Position numbers and translations under genes: made by a program
The notes under the pieces: model-generated
Seen by the model: the letters and a program-made list of their open reading frames with translations, nothing else
The model's database searches: none
Told to the model about the DNA's origin: nothing
In this document: positions 6,905 through 13,803 of the stretch, piece by piece
How positions within the stretch are numbered: the first letter of the stretch is position 1
Layout: each line of letters opens with the position of its first letter
Origin: Bacteroidales bacterium
GTDB lineage: Bacteria > Bacteroidota > Bacteroidia > Bacteroidales > UBA3663
Direction: 5' to 3'
Length of the DNA stretch: 19,675 nucleotides
NCBI GenBank assembly: GCA_030526445.1
Contig: JAUNCV010000012.1
Location: 1,625-21,299 of the forward strand

Positions 6905-8359
6905 TTACTTCACTTTCTTCCAGAGGCGAGTCATATCTTCAAGGGTCTTGCCCTTGGTTTCGGGCACAAGGCGCCAAACGAAGAGGGCGGCAATAACGCA
7001 GATAACGCCATACATGCCATAGACAAACCAGTAGCCAAGGCTGTTGGCCATTGGTACGAACGAGGTGGATACAATCCAGTTGAAAATCCACTGGAAGGCA
7101 ACGGCAATTGCAACGGCGCCGCCGCGGATGGTGTTAGGGAAGACTTCGGCAATGAGCACCCAGCAGATTGGGCCCCAAGAGAACATGAAGCTGGCCGAAT
7201 AAACCATAAGCGAAACCATGCACCAGAGTGTGAGGTCTTCGTTGCCAAAAGTCATGGCTACGCCCATAGCGCCAAGTGCCATGCCAAGTGAGCCGACGAT
7301 GAGCAGTGGCTTGCGGCCCAGTTTCTCAACAGTGAAGATGGCCACGCAGGTGAAGCCAAGATTCACAATGCCGTTAAACACGGTGAGTACCATTGGGTTG
7401 TCAAAGCCCATTGCTTCATAGATGCGAGGAGCGAAGTAGAGCACTGCGTTGATGCCCACTGCCTGCTGGAACACTGAGAGCATGATGCCCACAAAGATGC
7501 AGAGCCAGCCATAGGTCATGAGTGGTTCGGTGCGAACGGTCATAGTCTCCTTGATCTCCTTCAGGATGCTCTTTGCCTTGTCAGTGCCATTGATCTTGGC
7601 CAAAATACCCTCGGCCTTTTCGTCCTGGCCAATTGAGGCAAGATAGCGTGGTGTTTCGGGCACAAAACAGATGAGAATGGCGAACAAGCCGGCAGGTACC
7701 ATTTCCGAACCAAACATGTAGCGCCAGCCGGTCTCGATAGCCCAAGCGGCCTCGGTGCCGTTCATAATCTGGTTCAAGCCTTCGCCAATGCTCTGAATCT
7801 TAGGAGCAATGTGGTCGCCCAAAATGAAGAAGTTTACGAACTATACAACCAGCTGACCGAAGATGATGGCAAACTGGTTCCACGAGACGAGCATGCCGCG
7901 AATGTTGCTCGGAGCAATCTCGCCAATATACATTGGGCAAACTGCCGAAGCCAAACCAACGCCCACGCCGCCAATGATGCGATAGATGTTGAAGACAATG
8001 AACAGGGTGAAGTTGGCCTCGCCCTTGGCCAGAACCATACTCTCAGGACACATTGAACCCCAGGCCGAGATGAAGAACATCACACCAGCGAAGATGAGGC
8101 TCTTCTTACGGCCCCAGTTCGAAGCCAGCATGCCCGAAATAGCTGCGCCGATGATGCAACCAATCAAAGCGCTCGATGAGGTGAAACCGTGCCAGAAGTC
8201 GGTGTACTGAAAATCTTTGGCGCCCATGAAGAAGGCCTGCAAGCCTTTCTCGGCACCCGAAATTACTGCTGTGTCATAGCCGAAGAGCAGACCGCCCAAA
8301 ACAGCTACGAGCACAATGGAAATCAAATAGGACTTTGAGCCCGAATTGTTGTTTGCCAT
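6905..8359 (-). pseudogene. XylE-type sugar/H+ symporter (MFS sugar porter) interrupted by an in-frame TAG
   Basis: The 485-codon frame (including stop) is homologous from end to end to E. coli XylE, which imports D-xylose with protons across the inner membrane. Visible landmarks are GYDTAVISGA in helix 1, SWNQFAIIFGQ, the substrate residues QQxxGIN in helix 7, SWGPICWVLIAEVFPN, the FQW of helix 11 and the terminal PETKGKTLE motif. Codon 173 is TAG (bases 7841-7843 on the + strand read cta) in FGQLVV-stop-FVNFF; E. coli XylE has FGQLLVYCVNYF, so the lost residue is Tyr, one base from TAC or TAT. There is no frameshift and the rest is intact, so the change is recent, a sequencing error, or read through. 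If real, the protein ends after about five helices and is inactive. The sugar is likely a pentose or hexose and not certain. Confidence 0.85.
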
Positions 8360-8491
8360 CTTTTTAGTGTTATTATGTTGTTATGTTTTGTTGCAGTGTT
8401 CCTTCAATTTTGCCTCATTATATATAATATGTGGCAAGAAAAGAGAAGTAATGAACTCCGAAAGCAAAGAATTTGCCAACAGAAAACGCTG

Positions 8492-8499
8492 CAAATATA
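8492..8499 (-). promoter_or_regulatory. Possible -7 promoter element for the symporter gene
   Basis: On the - strand TATATTTG followed by C matches the Bacteroidota -7 consensus. No good TTTG is seen at the expected -33 distance, and the leader would be about 125 bases, so this is tentative. The 327-base gap 8360-8686 between the divergent symporter and rpsF genes holds this site and the rpsF promoter and no other gene that I can support. Confidence 0.4.
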
Positions 8500-8580
8500 A
8501 TGAAAATGTTTATTGTGCGTGCTATTTGAAGCCGAAAATTGAGAAAAATGAGCCGAAAAAACTGAAAAATGGTAATAATA

Positions 8581-8612
8581 TTTGCATAAATCGATAAAAA
8601 ATATCACTTTTG
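8581..8612 (+). promoter_or_regulatory. Promoter of the rpsF-rpsR-rplI operon
   Basis: TTTG at 8581-8584 (-33) is separated by 20 bases from CACTTTTG at 8605-8612, one mismatch from TAnnTTTG. The following GCACCCGCG resembles the start region of many Bacteroidota ribosomal genes. Initiation near 8618 gives a leader of about 70 bases. Confidence 0.7.
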
Positions 8613-8686
8613 CACCCGCGTTTGGGCCAAACCGCAAGGAGAGGCCGCGCAAAGTAATCAATCAAAATTATAAACAACAGTTAGTT

Positions 8687-9034
8687 ATGAACAACTACGA
8701 AACCGTTTTCATTTTGACTCCCGTTTTATCTGATGCTCAGGTAAAGGAAACGGTAGAAGCTGTTAAGGCTGAGCTCGTAAACGCTGGTGCTACCATCGTT
8801 AACGAGGAGGCTTGGGGTATGAAGAAGCTTGCTTACCCAATCGAGAAGAAATCTTCTGGCTTCTACTTCCTTGTGGAGTTCGACGGCGAAGGCAAGGCCG
8901 TTACCAAGCTCGAGACTTATTTCCGTCGCACTGACCGTGTGATCCGTTTCATGACCGTCAAGAATGACAAGTACGCTGCAGAATATGCTGCAAAGCGTCG
9001 CGCACTCAAGGCAGCTAAAGCACAGGAGGCATAA
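8687..9034 (+). CDS. rpsF: 30S ribosomal protein bS6
   Basis: A 115-residue protein with the S6 start MNNYETVFILTPVLSD, the WGMKKLAYPIEKKSSGFY core and the RRTDRVIRFMTVK strand. It binds 16S rRNA next to bS18 in the 30S platform. The ATG at 8687 is chosen because it gives the family N-terminus and length. The frame is open further upstream to base 8582, but that part overlaps the promoter and has no S6 similarity. rpsR follows after 2 bases. The basic, Ala-rich tail AAKRRALKAAKAQEA is a usual S6 ending in this group. Confidence 0.97.
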   Translation: MNNYETVFILTPVLSDAQVKETVEAVKAELVNAGATIVNEEAWGMKKLAYPIEKKSSGFYFLVEFDGEGKAVTKLETYFRRTDRVIRFMTVKNDKYAAEYAAKRRALKAAKAQEA

Positions 9035-9036
9035 TC

Positions 9037-9303
9037 ATGGCAGAAGTATCAGAAATCCGTTACCTGACCCCAGTGTCAGTTGATGTTAAGAAGAAGAAGT
9101 ATTGCCGTTTCAAGAAGGCAGGCATCAAGTATGTTGACTACAAGGATGCTGAGTTCCTCAAGAAGTTCTTGAACGAGCAGGGTAAGATCCTTCCACGTCG
9201 CATCACCGGTACCTCTTTGAAGTTCCAGCGTCGTGTGGCTACCGCTGTTAAGCGTGCTCGCCAGATCGCTCTCCTTCCTTATGTTTGCGATATGCTCAAG
9301 TAA
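9037..9303 (+). CDS. rpsR: 30S ribosomal protein bS18
   Basis: An 88-residue basic protein with the S18 signature: KKYCRFKKAGIKYVDYKD, LPRRITGTSLKFQRRVATAVKRAR and IALLPYV. It forms a heterodimer with bS6 on the 30S platform, which agrees with its position 2 bases after rpsF. A single Cys remains in KYCRF, so it is not a complete zinc-binding version. The start ATG gives the usual length. Confidence 0.97.
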   Translation: MAEVSEIRYLTPVSVDVKKKKYCRFKKAGIKYVDYKDAEFLKKFLNEQGKILPRRITGTSLKFQRRVATAVKRARQIALLPYVCDMLK

Positions 9304-9333
9304 TTATTAACCAAGTAAATTTTTAGACTAATT

Positions 9334-9777
9334 ATGAAGATCATTCTGATTGAAGACGTCCAGAACCTTGGTTATAAGGACGATGTAGTAGAGGTAAAGA
9401 ACGGTTACGGCCGCAACTATCTTATCCCTACCAAGAAAGCTATCCTTGCTACCGAGTCAGCTATCAAGCAGCTCAACGAGAAGTTGAAGCAGCAGGCTCA
9501 GAAGCTCGCTAAGATCAAGGCTGATGCAGAGGCTCTCGCTGCTGCTATCACCGCTGCTGGTGAGCTCACCATCGCTGTTAAGGCTTCTGAGGATGGCAAG
9601 ATCTACGGTTCAGTTACCAACATCCAGATCGCTGAGGCTCTCGAGGCTAAGGGTGTTCAGGTAGAGCGCAAGACTATCAACGTTGCTAACGTTAAGGCTC
9701 TCGGCCAGTACGTTGCTGTTGCTAAGCTCCACCGTGAGGTTGCTGCTGAGATCATCGTTAATGTTGTTGCTGAGTAA
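9334..9777 (+). CDS. rplI: 50S ribosomal protein bL9
   Basis: A 147-residue two-domain protein. The N-terminal rRNA-binding domain reads MKIILIEDVQNLGYKDDVVEVKNGYGRNYLIP, followed by a long Lys/Ala-rich connecting helix (about residues 45-75) and the C-terminal domain starting near SEDGKIYGSVT. It binds 23S rRNA near the L1 stalk. It lies 30 bases after rpsR and is the last gene of the operon, before a clear terminator. Codon use is strongly biased, as expected for a ribosomal gene. Confidence 0.97.
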   Translation: MKIILIEDVQNLGYKDDVVEVKNGYGRNYLIPTKKAILATESAIKQLNEKLKQQAQKLAKIKADAEALAAAITAAGELTIAVKASEDGKIYGSVTNIQIAEALEAKGVQVERKTINVANVKALGQYVAVAKLHREVAAEIIVNVVAE

Positions 9778-9828
9778 TTTTACTCTCACAGCATTTAGCA
9801 AGTATTCTCGAAATACAGCATAAACAAC

Positions 9829-9859
9829 AAAGGCTTCCCTTTTCCGGGAGGCCTTTTTT
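9829..9859 (+). terminator. Intrinsic terminator of the ribosomal operon
   Basis: Arms 9829-9839 and 9846-9856 pair over 11 bases with one G-U wobble around a 6-base loop, and the T run continues to 9859. It lies about 50 bases after the rplI stop. Confidence 0.9.
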
Positions 9860-9899
9860 ATGTTATAAAACATAATATCACGAAATTTACACGCCTTTA

Positions 9900-9931
9900 T
9901 TTGTCTTTTTCCCCTTTTTTTATCATCTTTG
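9900..9931 (+). promoter_or_regulatory. Promoter of the cytochrome bd operon
   Basis: TTTG at 9900-9903 and CATCTTTG at 9924-9931 (one mismatch from TAnnTTTG) are separated by 20 bases. A start near 9938 would leave a leader of about 30 bases before the DUF4492 gene. No obvious oxygen-regulator site was recognised. Confidence 0.6.
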
Positions 9932-9967
9932 CCACGATTTGAACACTTATTCATTCTCTTTTTCACC

Positions 9968-10183
9968 ATGAAGGATAATATTTTTCTCCGCATCTGGCAC
10001 TTCTATTATGAAGGTTTTAGCTCCATGACTCTGGGCCGAACATTGTGGGCCATTGTCTTGGTCAAACTCTTCATCATGTTTGCCATTCTCCGCGTCTTTT
10101 TCTTTCAGCCCACACTTACGGGCACTGACTATGAGAAGGCCGAGCAGGTTCGAGCCAATTTGGTGATAGGAGAGAAGCAATAA
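9968..10183 (+). CDS. DUF4492 small membrane protein of the cytochrome bd operon
   Basis: A 71-residue protein with one strong membrane segment at about residues 25-46 (LWAIVLVKLFIMFAILRVFFF). A conserved-looking FYYEGFSSMTLGRTLW stretch precedes it, and a short charged tail follows. DUF4492 proteins typically sit directly upstream of cydA in Bacteroidota, as here (43-base gap). The ATG at 9968 is preferred because the upstream frame overlaps the promoter region and lacks family similarity. By size and position it could be an accessory subunit comparable to CydX or CydH of other bd oxidases, but no sequence similarity to those is visible and the role is unproven. Confidence 0.85.
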   Translation: MKDNIFLRIWHFYYEGFSSMTLGRTLWAIVLVKLFIMFAILRVFFFQPTLTGTDYEKAEQVRANLVIGEKQ

Positions 10184-10226
10184 CCACTTTCAGTATCAAA
10201 ATTTCATTCATTATAATACTTTTATC

Positions 10227-11780
10227 ATGGAATCTGTTGTAGATTGGTCAAGAGCGCAGTTTGCTCTCACCGCTTGCTACCACTGGATGTTTGTGCCGCT
10301 TACGCTTGGCCTTGGCATCATCGTGGCTTTGTTCGAGACTATTTATTATCGCACCCGCAACCAGGAGTGGCTCAAGATTTGCCAGTTCTGGGCCATGCTG
10401 TTTGGCGTCAATTTTGCCATTGGTGTTGCCACGGGCATCATTCTCGAGTTCGAGTTTGGCACCAACTGGAGTAACTATTCGTGGTTTGTGGGCGATATTT
10501 TTGGTGCACCACTGGCCATTGAGGGTATCTTTGCATTTTTCTGCGAGAGCACTTTCTTTGCCGTTATGATGTTTGGCTGGAAGAAGTTCTCGGCCGGTCA
10601 GCACTTGGCTGCTACCTGGCTCACGGCTATTGGTGCCACTTTCTCTGCGTGGTGGATTCTTGTGGCCAACTCGTGGATGCAGTATCCTGTTGGCATGGAG
10701 TTCTCGCCCGAACAGATGCGCAATGTCATGACCGACTTCTGGGCCGTGGCCTTCTCGCCAGTGGCGGTCAATAAGTTCCTCCACACCGTGCAGGCTGCGT
10801 GGTGTCTGGGCGGCGTGTTTGTGCTGGGCGTCAGCAGCTGGTATCTGCTCAAGGGTCACAATCAGGAGTTCGCTCTCAAGTCAATCAAGGTGGGTGGCAT
10901 TGTGGGCACAATAGGCATTCTTATGTCAATGCTCACGGGCGATGGCGCTGCTGTTCAGGTCACCAAGACTCAGCCCATGAAGCTCGCTGCCATGGAGGGC
11001 CTTTATGAGGGACAGGAGGGCACCCCGCTCATTGGCTTTGGCATTGTCAACCCAGACAAGCGCTATGACAACGATGAGGAGGCAATGCTGTTCGAAATCT
11101 CTATACCCAAGGGCCTTTCTTTGCTGGGTCGTCATGATCTGAATGCCTTCATTCCGGGCGTCAAGGATATTGTTGAGGGCAAGGATATGATCGATGGCGA
11201 AGTCATCAACACCGTGCCTTATGCCGAGCGCATTGAGCGTGGCAAGATGGCGCAGACAGCACTGCGTCAGTATAGCTCTGCCCGAAAGAGCGGCGACAAG
11301 CAGGGCATGCAGCAGGCCGAAGAGAAGCTGCGCGAGCACTATCCATTCTTTGGCTATGGCTATTTTGAGTCGGTCGATGAGGCCATTCCTAACGTGCCGG
11401 CCGTGTTCTATATGTTCCACATCATGGTCATTCTGGGCGGATATCTGCTCGTTTATCTCTGCTTCAGCCTCTTTATGGCCTATCGCAAACCCCAGTGGCT
11501 CACCGTGCGCTGGAAGGGAATCATGCTCTTCCCCGCAGTGGCGCTTCTCTCTATTCCGCTTGTGTGGATTTGCCATCAGTGTGGTTGGGGCGTTGCCGAA
11601 ATGGGTCGCCAGCCATGGACCATTCAAGACATTCTCCCTGTTCAGGCAGCCATCTCGAGCCTCGAGTCTTCGCAGGTCATGCTCACATTCTGCCTGTTTG
11701 CGCTCCTTTTCACCGTGCTCCTTATTGCCGAAGTAGGCATCATGATCAAGCAGATCAAGAAGGGCCCGGCGCAAGAATAA
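10227..11780 (+). CDS. cydA: Cytochrome bd ubiquinol/menaquinol oxidase subunit I
   Basis: A 517-residue integral membrane protein carrying the three haems and quinol site of bd-type terminal oxidase, which reduces oxygen to water at high affinity. By comparison with E. coli, the haem ligands H19 (CYHWMF), H186 (FLHTVQ) and M400 (FHIMVILG) are present. So are E99 and E107 of the EGIFAFFCEST helix and the quinol-site pair K252 and E257 (MKLAAMEG). GRQPW at 460-464 and DILP follow. The stretch from about 275 to 385 is a long hydrophilic insert around the Q-loop, usual for Bacteroidota enzymes. It is the middle gene of DUF4492-cydA-cydB and would act with menaquinol in microaerobic respiration or oxygen scavenging. 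Confidence 0.97.
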   Translation: MESVVDWSRAQFALTACYHWMFVPLTLGLGIIVALFETIYYRTRNQEWLKICQFWAMLFGVNFAIGVATGIILEFEFGTNWSNYSWFVGDIFGAPLAIEGIFAFFCESTFFAVMMFGWKKFSAGQHLAATWLTAIGATFSAWWILVANSWMQYPVGMEFSPEQMRNVMTDFWAVAFSPVAVNKFLHTVQAAWCLGGVFVLGVSSWYLLKGHNQEFALKSIKVGGIVGTIGILMSMLTGDGAAVQVTKTQPMKLAAMEGLYEGQEGTPLIGFGIVNPDKRYDNDEEAMLFEISIPKGLSLLGRHDLNAFIPGVKDIVEGKDMIDGEVINTVPYAERIERGKMAQTALRQYSSARKSGDKQGMQQAEEKLREHYPFFGYGYFESVDEAIPNVPAVFYMFHIMVILGGYLLVYLCFSLFMAYRKPQWLTVRWKGIMLFPAVALLSIPLVWICHQCGWGVAEMGRQPWTIQDILPVQAAISSLESSQVMLTFCLFALLFTVLLIAEVGIMIKQIKKGPAQE

Positions 11781-11818
11781 TCCCCATTTTTCTATACATT
11801 ATATAATAATAGCTTGTT

Positions 11819-12910
11819 ATGTCATACGAGTTTCTTCAAGAATATTGGTGGTTTCTCATCAGTTTGTTAGGCGGCTGTCTGGTGTTCCTGCTCTTTGTTC
11901 AGGGCGCGCAGAGCATGTTTTTACAACCTATGTCCGAAGCGCAGCGTGAGCGCATGGTCGATACTGTGGCCCATCGCTGGGAGCTCACATTCACCACGCT
12001 TGTCGTCTTTGGCGGTGCTTTTTTCGCCTCGTTCCCGTTGTTCTATTCCACCAGCTTTGGTGGCGCCTATTGGGTTTGGATGCTCATTCTCTTTGGCTTC
12101 GTGGTGCAGGCCGTGAGCTATAAATATCGTCGTGCCGAGGGTAATTTGTTGGGCCGAAAGACCTACGATTTCTTCCTCTTCCTCAATGGCATTTTGGCTC
12201 CTGTGCTTCTTGGCGGCGCTGTTTCAACCTTCTTCTTCGGCAGCGATTTCACCATCGAAAAGAGCCTCATTGCTCACGATGGCGGCGTCATTTCACAGTG
12301 GGGACCACTGCATGGCCTCGAGGTTTTGGCCGACTGGCGCGTTGTTGTTTTCGGCCTCATGGTGCTTTTCCTCTCGCGCATTCTGGCCAATCTGTGGTAT
12401 CTTAATCAGATTTCCGACGATCTTGACATCCGTGCCTGGAATCGCCGTCAGTTGCTCATCAATGCCATCTTCTTCGTGCCGCTTTTCCTTGTCGTGGTGG
12501 GTTTGCTTGTTTTGTCCGATGGTTATGAAACCATGGGCGAACATCAGTTCCGCATTGTCGAGAACAAGTATTTCCACAATCTTTTTGGCAATATCATCTG
12601 TCTGGTCTTCTTCCTTGTGGGTGTTGTCAATGTGCTCAATGGCATTATCATGAGCCTCATTCGCCACGATGCGCGTTTTGGCATCTGGGTCACTGGCCTG
12701 GGCACCATCATGGTTGTCATGTCACTGTTCTGGGTGGCAGGTTACTTCAACACGCCATACTATCCATCGGCCACCGATTTGTCTTCATCGCTCACCATTT
12801 ATAACAGTTCATCGTCTGAGTTTACCTTGCAGGCCATGAGCGTAGTGAGCCTCTTCATTCCTTTTGTGCTGGCATACATCGTATGGGTCTGGCGCAAGTT
12901 TACCAAATAA
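11819..12910 (+). CDS. cydB: Cytochrome bd oxidase subunit II
   Basis: A 363-residue polytopic membrane protein with about eight to nine hydrophobic segments. It fits the CydB family: FLQEYWWFLISLLGGCLVFLLFVQGAQSM at the N-terminus, HRWELTFTTLVVFGGAFFASFPLFY, KYRRAEGNLLGRKTYDFFLFLNG and a C-terminal PFVLAYIVWVWRKF. CydB is the partner subunit that stabilises CydA and its haems. Its position 38 bases after cydA and the terminator after it complete the operon. No cydX or cydCD genes are seen nearby. The start ATG at 11819 gives a normal N-terminus. Confidence 0.95.
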   Translation: MSYEFLQEYWWFLISLLGGCLVFLLFVQGAQSMFLQPMSEAQRERMVDTVAHRWELTFTTLVVFGGAFFASFPLFYSTSFGGAYWVWMLILFGFVVQAVSYKYRRAEGNLLGRKTYDFFLFLNGILAPVLLGGAVSTFFFGSDFTIEKSLIAHDGGVISQWGPLHGLEVLADWRVVVFGLMVLFLSRILANLWYLNQISDDLDIRAWNRRQLLINAIFFVPLFLVVVGLLVLSDGYETMGEHQFRIVENKYFHNLFGNIICLVFFLVGVVNVLNGIIMSLIRHDARFGIWVTGLGTIMVVMSLFWVAGYFNTPYYPSATDLSSSLTIYNSSSSEFTLQAMSVVSLFIPFVLAYIVWVWRKFTK

Positions 12911-12935
12911 TTTCTTCCCCGTTTATATATATGCA

Positions 12936-12980
12936 AAGCGATGCTCTCTGTTCATTCAGGGAGCACCGCTTCTTTTTTTT
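12936..12980 (+). terminator. Intrinsic terminator of the cytochrome bd operon
   Basis: Arms 12936-12948 and 12959-12971 pair over 13 bases with one mismatch and one G-U wobble, with a 10-base loop, and are followed by eight T at 12973-12980. It lies 25 bases after cydB. The opposite strand lacks a T run, so it works mainly on the + strand. Confidence 0.85.
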
Positions 12981-12992
12981 GTCGTTTCGTTG

Positions 12993-13628
12993 TTATGGAA
13001 TCCAGTGACGGTTTATCTCGGTCACCTTGCCGTTTTCAATCACCACGCGCGTGTTGAGCTCAAAGAAATAGTCGCGGCTTGTTTCAGACAGGTTGTCGAA
13101 GTAAGCCTTCTGGTTGGTTCTAATCGTGTCCGAAGGGCTCTTGAAGTCCTCGCCGCAATCAATGATGATAAAGTCATCGGCCAGCATGAGTTGTGCCTTG
13201 CCCAGCGTTGAGTAAACCGAGTGGTCGTTCCAGATGGTGGCTCGATAGGTTCCGCCCTCGGCAGGCATGAGTTCTGCGCCGCCCTCCTCAAGGCCGTTGT
13301 TGATTGTGATGCCACTGTTGCCGGGCGTTATTGACGTGATCACCATTGGGCTGCCCTCATACACAAGCGTGTCGCCAATCTGCATCTGGCTTATCTCTGC
13401 GGCATCATAGAGGTCCTCGTTCATCACCGTCACGCTCAGGCTGTTGCCGCGCCAGTTAAAGTCATCGTACTTGAACTGCACGGGCAGGGTGCAATCGGTC
13501 AGTGCTTCGAGCCTGATGCCACTGTCGAGCGGAGCAATGTGCTTGTGGCTTTGCTCTTTGTTTGCGGTGCATGCCACTGTGAGGCAAATGGCCATGGCGC
13601 ATAAAACTTGAACTTTCATCATATTCAT
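12993..13628 (-). CDS. Predicted lipoprotein of unknown function
   Basis: A 211-residue protein. The N-terminus MNMMKVQVLCAMAICLTVAC is a lipoprotein signal with lipobox LTVAC and acylated C20. The mature part is soluble and probably beta-rich, with short repeated turns (FNWRGNSLSVTV, GDTLVYEGSPMVITSITPG, TYRATIWNDHSVYSTLG) and a C-terminal VVIENGKVTEINRHWIP. I do not recognise a named domain; the strand-rich mature part looks like an envelope protein. Retention in the inner membrane or export to the outer membrane cannot be decided. It faces away from the DUF4919 gene and has its own promoter. The stop is only 12 bases from the end of the cydB terminator, so the two units converge tightly. 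Confidence 0.8.
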   Translation of the reverse strand: MNMMKVQVLCAMAICLTVACTANKEQSHKHIAPLDSGIRLEALTDCTLPVQFKYDDFNWRGNSLSVTVMNEDLYDAAEISQMQIGDTLVYEGSPMVITSITPGNSGITINNGLEEGGAELMPAEGGTYRATIWNDHSVYSTLGKAQLMLADDFIIIDCGEDFKSPSDTIRTNQKAYFDNLSETSRDYFFELNTRVVIENGKVTEINRHWIP

Positions 13629-13681
13629 AAGTTTTTATTTTTTTTTTGCCGAAATTGCTGTTCATCTTTTTTTTGTCGATG

Positions 13682-13713
13682 CAAAGATAGCGGCTTTTGG
13701 CGTAATTACCAAA
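13682..13713 (-). promoter_or_regulatory. Promoter of the lipoprotein gene
   Basis: On the - strand TTTG (13713-13710), a 20-base spacer and TATCTTTG (13689-13682) match the Bacteroidota promoter exactly. A start near 13675 gives a leader of about 45 bases. Confidence 0.8.
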
Positions 13714-13763
13714 ATTTGAAAAACTATTTTTGCTTTTTTGTTTTTCGTGTCGAAAATTAACAC

Positions 13764-13771
13764 TATCTTTG
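13764..13771 (+). promoter_or_regulatory. -7 promoter element of the DUF4919 gene
   Basis: TATCTTTG, followed by CAC, is an exact TAnnTTTG match 32 bases before the ATG. A TTTG lies 23 bases upstream (13737-13740), slightly far for -33. It is divergent from the lipoprotein promoter, with about 74 bases between the two -7 boxes. Confidence 0.7.
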
Positions 13772-13803
13772 CACATGATATTTTGAAAAATTGAAAATTG
13801 AGT

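Noticed and set aside
6905..8359. Two separate genes, a 172-codon transporter fragment and a 305-codon one starting at TTG
   Set aside because: Both parts are in the same frame, separated by one TAG plus 6 codons that continue the XylE similarity, so this is one gene with a nonsense codon.
6905..8359. Genome-wide reassignment of TAG to an amino acid, as in some gut phages
   Set aside because: Roughly 6,000 codons of other genes here contain no in-frame TAG, and no phage genes are present.
8582..8686. Upstream extension of rpsF by 35 codons
   Set aside because: It would overlap the -33/-7 promoter elements, and bS6 proteins begin at the MNNYETVF residue set by the ATG at 8687.
10926..11774. 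A 282-codon open frame on the - strand opposite cydA
   Set aside because: It is antisense to a certain cydA, its composition is His/Glu/Arg-rich as expected from reversed membrane-protein codons, and no promoter is seen.
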